From the NCBI GenBank assembly GCA_002439285.1, contig DJTQ01000434.1:1-8310 (forward strand): a DNA stretch of 8,310 bases. The letters run 5' to 3'. How positions within the stretch are numbered: the first letter of the stretch is position 1; each line of letters opens with the position of its first letter. The position numbers and the translations under genes were made by a program. The DNA is from Paenibacillaceae bacterium UBA6304. Its GTDB lineage: Bacteria > Bacillota > Bacilli > Paenibacillales > Paenibacillaceae. A model generated the notes under the pieces. It was given only the letters and a program-made list of their open reading frames with translations. It made no database searches and had not been told where the DNA came from. Shown here in pieces: positions 6,327-8,310 of the stretch.

Positions 6327-7235
6327 CTATGTCCCTTGATCCGCACGCCTAGATTCTTGATGGAACATCTGACATTGAGGACAGTGTAAACAAATCTCTG
6401 CGCGGTCGCCGAATATGCGACGGATTGTTGAAATGATCTGGCTCTCAGGATGAAGCGTATGGATGATAATCCGGTTCGGAGACAAAGAAATGAGGGTGCT
6501 GACGACCATATCCTCCATTTCCATCTCCTGATCCGCTATTTTGGCAACTACGCCTCCGCAAGGTGGGGTACTGATTGTAGTGAAATGTTCATTCAACATG
6601 CTGAATTCGTGATCTTCTTTATGCATCAAGTGGATAAGCGGGGTAAGCGGCTCCTGAAAATGGACGAAATATTGCAGCAGATGGATGAACTCCTCATACT
6701 GCTGATCCAGCAAATATTCCTCCATGGCGATATCCACCGTTTCGCGCAGCTTGTCCTTATAATCCGGGAGACGGAACGCAATAAATCCGTCCAGATCAAG
6801 GTACGAGTTCTCCCGCAGATATTCCTTGAGAACCTGATAAATTTCGTCCATCCGTCTCTGCCTTGCCGCTTGGTCGCCTTCATCCGGGCCAGCAAGCAGT
6901 TTTCGGCAGGACTGTTCTGCCGCCTTGCCTTCCTCGCTCGTAGCAAAAGAATACTGGGTCCAGGCGATTTTTAGCGCTATACTTTCCTCCAGCACTTCCA
7001 CAATGTATCTGGAAATCCCGCGGGCGAGACCTTCCTTTATCGATTGTTGAAGCTTAGTATCGCCGCTACCCGGCCCAGAGATCGTAAGATTCATCACTGA
7101 TCCATCCATGGAGTGCCTAAGATCTTCCCGGGCAACTACATTATGTAACGCATTTTCCGGGTTGCCGATATAATCAAGGAGTTGCTGTTCCGAATGCAAC
7201 CCTTTTAAGTCCGCACGCAGCGAAAAAAAATCCAT
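6327..7235 (-). CDS. ytxC: YtxC-family putative sporulation protein
   Basis: This 302-residue protein belongs to the YtxC family, known almost only from endospore formers and without a defined biochemical role. The recognisable core is about 136-205: KEYLRENSYLDLDGFIAFRL, then the EYLLDQQYEEFIHLLQYFV region. A second segment (about 212-280) ends with SPNRIIIH and IFGDRAEIC. No signal peptide or membrane helix is seen, so it is probably cytoplasmic. The C terminus has CLHCPQC (C282, C285, C288) followed by H292, which could bind a metal; this is inference. The start ATG 7235 has GGGGGAG about 6 nt upstream. It stands directly before thrS, the order also known in B. subtilis, but thrS has its own promoter and leader. 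A sigma-E-like promoter with an inverted repeat lies just upstream. Confidence in the family is high; the function is unknown. Confidence 0.9.
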   Translation of the reverse strand: MDFFSLRADLKGLHSEQQLLDYIGNPENALHNVVAREDLRHSMDGSVMNLTISGPGSGDTKLQQSIKEGLARGISRYIVEVLEESIALKIAWTQYSFATSEEGKAAEQSCRKLLAGPDEGDQAARQRRMDEIYQVLKEYLRENSYLDLDGFIAFRLPDYKDKLRETVDIAMEEYLLDQQYEEFIHLLQYFVHFQEPLTPLIHLMHKEDHEFSMLNEHFTTISTPPCGGVVAKIADQEMEMEDMVVSTLISLSPNRIIIHTLHPESQIISTIRRIFGDRAEICLHCPQCQMFHQESRRADQGT

Positions 7236-7251
7236 AAGCTCTCCCCCTTTC

Positions 7252-7285
7252 GTTTCCTTCCCAAAGTATATGGCGGGAAGGAAAC
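7252..7285. repeat. Perfect 11-bp inverted repeat before ytxC
   Basis: GTTTCCTTCCC (7252-7262) and GGGAAGGAAAC (7275-7285) are perfect arms around a 12-nt centre. On the sense strand the hairpin ends 16 nt before the ytxC ATG, just before its ribosome site. No T-tract follows in either direction, so it is not a normal terminator for mqnC. It overlaps the sigma-E-like -10 and the expected start of transcription, so it could be an operator or an mRNA hairpin. Confidence 0.6.
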
Positions 7286-7293
7286 AGATATAC
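7265..7293 (-). promoter_or_regulatory. Candidate sigma-E-type promoter of ytxC
   Basis: On the minus strand CATATACT (7265-7272) matches the sigma-E -10 pattern CATACA(A/C)T at 7 of 8 positions. GTATATC (7287-7293) stands 14 nt upstream and keeps the core ATAT of the sigma-E -35. Transcription would begin near 7258. The match to a mother-cell sporulation promoter agrees with the YtxC family's restriction to spore formers, but two short matches could arise by chance. Confidence 0.45.
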
Positions 7294-7342
7294 GGGGCGG
7301 GCCTATGGAAAGATCGCCAGCATTGCCAATTGAAATAATGAA

Positions 7343-8310
7343 TTAATTTTGCATAATGAAATCGCGTTCGACACTGGAATCCTTATCAAATACGCGTAAG
7401 ATTTCATATTTCGTATTCCGTTGGGCAGGTGTTTTGCCTGCCGACCGGATAATCGACAGAATCGATTCGATGTTTACCTTATAAGTGGCTCCTGCGGAAG
7501 ACACCACATTCTCTTCGATCATTGTACTTCCGAAATCATTGCAGCCGTATTGCAGAGATAAGCGGCCGACTTCCGGACCCATTGTAACCCAGGAGGATTG
7601 CAAATTCTTGATGTTATCAAGCACGATCCGGCTGATCGCCACAGTCTTCAGATAAGATTCCGGCGTCTGACGGTCCACCTTCAGATTCGTATTGTCCGGT
7701 TGGAACGTCCAAGGAATGAACGCCAGGAAGCCTTCAGACGGATAACCGTTCTGCAAGCACTCATCCTGCGCTTCGCGGACGCGAAGCAGATGCAACGCGC
7801 GCTCTTCCATCGATTCCCCGAAACCGATAACCATCGTCGCGGTCGTATTCATGCCGATCCGATGAGCCGTCTGCATCACGTCCATCCAGTCGCGCCAGGA
7901 ACCTTTGGCCCGGCTGATTTTACGACGCGTGCGGTCATCCAGAATTTCAGCGCCGCCTCCCGGAAGCGAATCCAGGCCAGCCGCATGAATCTCGCGTAAT
8001 ACTTGCTCTAAAGAGAGCCCGTCCGATACTTCCTTCATCTTCATAATTTCGGCAGGAGAAAAGGAGTGCATCGTAATCTCCGGAAATCTCGCTTTGATCG
8101 CTTTGAGCAGGTCGGTATAGTAGCTGAACGGAAGGTTCGGATTCGTGCCCCCCTGCATCAGGATTTCAGTTCCATTGACATCGATCGTTTCCTGAATCTT
8201 TTGGAAAATGACTTCATCCGGCAGAACGTAGCCTTCTTCCGAGCCGGGACGGCGGTAAAAAGCGCAAAACCGGCAGTATACATCGCAAACATTCGTATAG
8301 TTCACATTGC
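7343..8310 (-). CDS. mqnC: Cyclic dehypoxanthine futalosine synthase MqnC, 5' end cut by the window
   Basis: This radical SAM enzyme converts dehypoxanthine futalosine to its cyclic form in the futalosine route to menaquinone, in the cytoplasm. The cluster motif is CDVYCRFC (C-X3-C-X2-C) in the stretch NYTNVCDVYCRFCAFYRRPG, close to the window edge. MQGGTNPNLP, HSFSPAEI, LPGGGAEIL and IPWTFQPDNT follow, all typical of MqnC. MqnE, the sister enzyme, does not share this set. About 322 residues are visible. The family usually has roughly 360-370, and the frame stays open to 8310, so about 40 N-terminal residues lie outside. The GTG at 8303-8305 is the internal valine of NVNYTNVC and not the true start. 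The gene ends IMQN-TAA. No clear terminator follows before ytxC, so read-through is possible. Confidence 0.95.
   Translation of the reverse strand, partial: NVNYTNVCDVYCRFCAFYRRPGSEEGYVLPDEVIFQKIQETIDVNGTEILMQGGTNPNLPFSYYTDLLKAIKARFPEITMHSFSPAEIMKMKEVSDGLSLEQVLREIHAAGLDSLPGGGAEILDDRTRRKISRAKGSWRDWMDVMQTAHRIGMNTTATMVIGFGESMEERALHLLRVREAQDECLQNGYPSEGFLAFIPWTFQPDNTNLKVDRQTPESYLKTVAISRIVLDNIKNLQSSWVTMGPEVGRLSLQYGCNDFGSTMIEENVVSSAGATYKVNIESILSIIRSAGKTPAQRNTKYEILRVFDKDSSVERDFIMQN

Noticed and set aside
7236..7342. Inverted repeat 7252-7285 as an mqnC terminator
   Set aside because: On the minus strand the stem is followed by GAAAGGGGG and not by a T-tract.
8303..8305. GTG as the mqnC start
   Set aside because: It encodes the valine of NVNYTNVC inside the conserved core. 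Known MqnC proteins have about 40 residues before this point, and the frame stays open to the window edge.

Overview
The window looks like the chromosome of an endospore-forming Firmicute, most likely Paenibacillus or a close relative. The reasons are a gamma-type small acid-soluble spore protein, the endospore-former protein YtxC beside thrS, a Firmicutes T-box leader, a LiaFSR cell-envelope stress module, and MqnC of the futalosine route to menaquinone. Every supported gene lies on the minus strand, so the gene order in transcription direction runs from high to low coordinates: mqnC (cut by the window edge), ytxC, thrS, a 3D-domain cell-wall protein, the spore protein, liaF, liaS, liaR. No mobile element, tRNA, rRNA or CRISPR array was seen.

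Region by region. 7343-8310 holds most of mqnC. The gap 7236-7342 contains a perfect 11-bp inverted repeat interlaced with a sigma-E-like promoter in front of ytxC (6327-7235). From 5950 to 6326 there is no protein gene. That stretch is a sigma-A promoter (TTGACG, 17 nt, TATAAT) and a threonine T-box leader with an ACC specifier, the T-box sequence and a terminator, followed by thrS (4012-5949). The gap 3890-4011 holds an AT-rich dyad, a TATAAT element, and a long hairpin that runs into the start codon of the 3D-domain gene (3191-3889). Just beyond that gene's stop lies a near-consensus sigma-G promoter driving a 53-residue gamma-type spore protein (2921-3082), which starts with GTG and ends in a strong terminator (2861-2904). 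A 142-nt leader with a 13-bp dyad precedes liaF, and liaF-liaS-liaR form a tight operon (4-nt gap, then an ATGA overlap).

How the genes work together. LiaF, LiaS and LiaR form one signalling unit: LiaF is a membrane inhibitor, LiaS the kinase and LiaR the DNA-binding response regulator. thrS is controlled by uncharged tRNA-Thr through transcription antitermination. The spore protein belongs to the forespore programme, and ytxC may belong to the sporulation programme. The genes themselves are familiar families. The less expected content is in the non-coding DNA: the start-codon-sequestering hairpin of the 3D gene, the dyad over the ytxC promoter and the liaF leader dyad. I found no clear evidence of a new multi-gene system.
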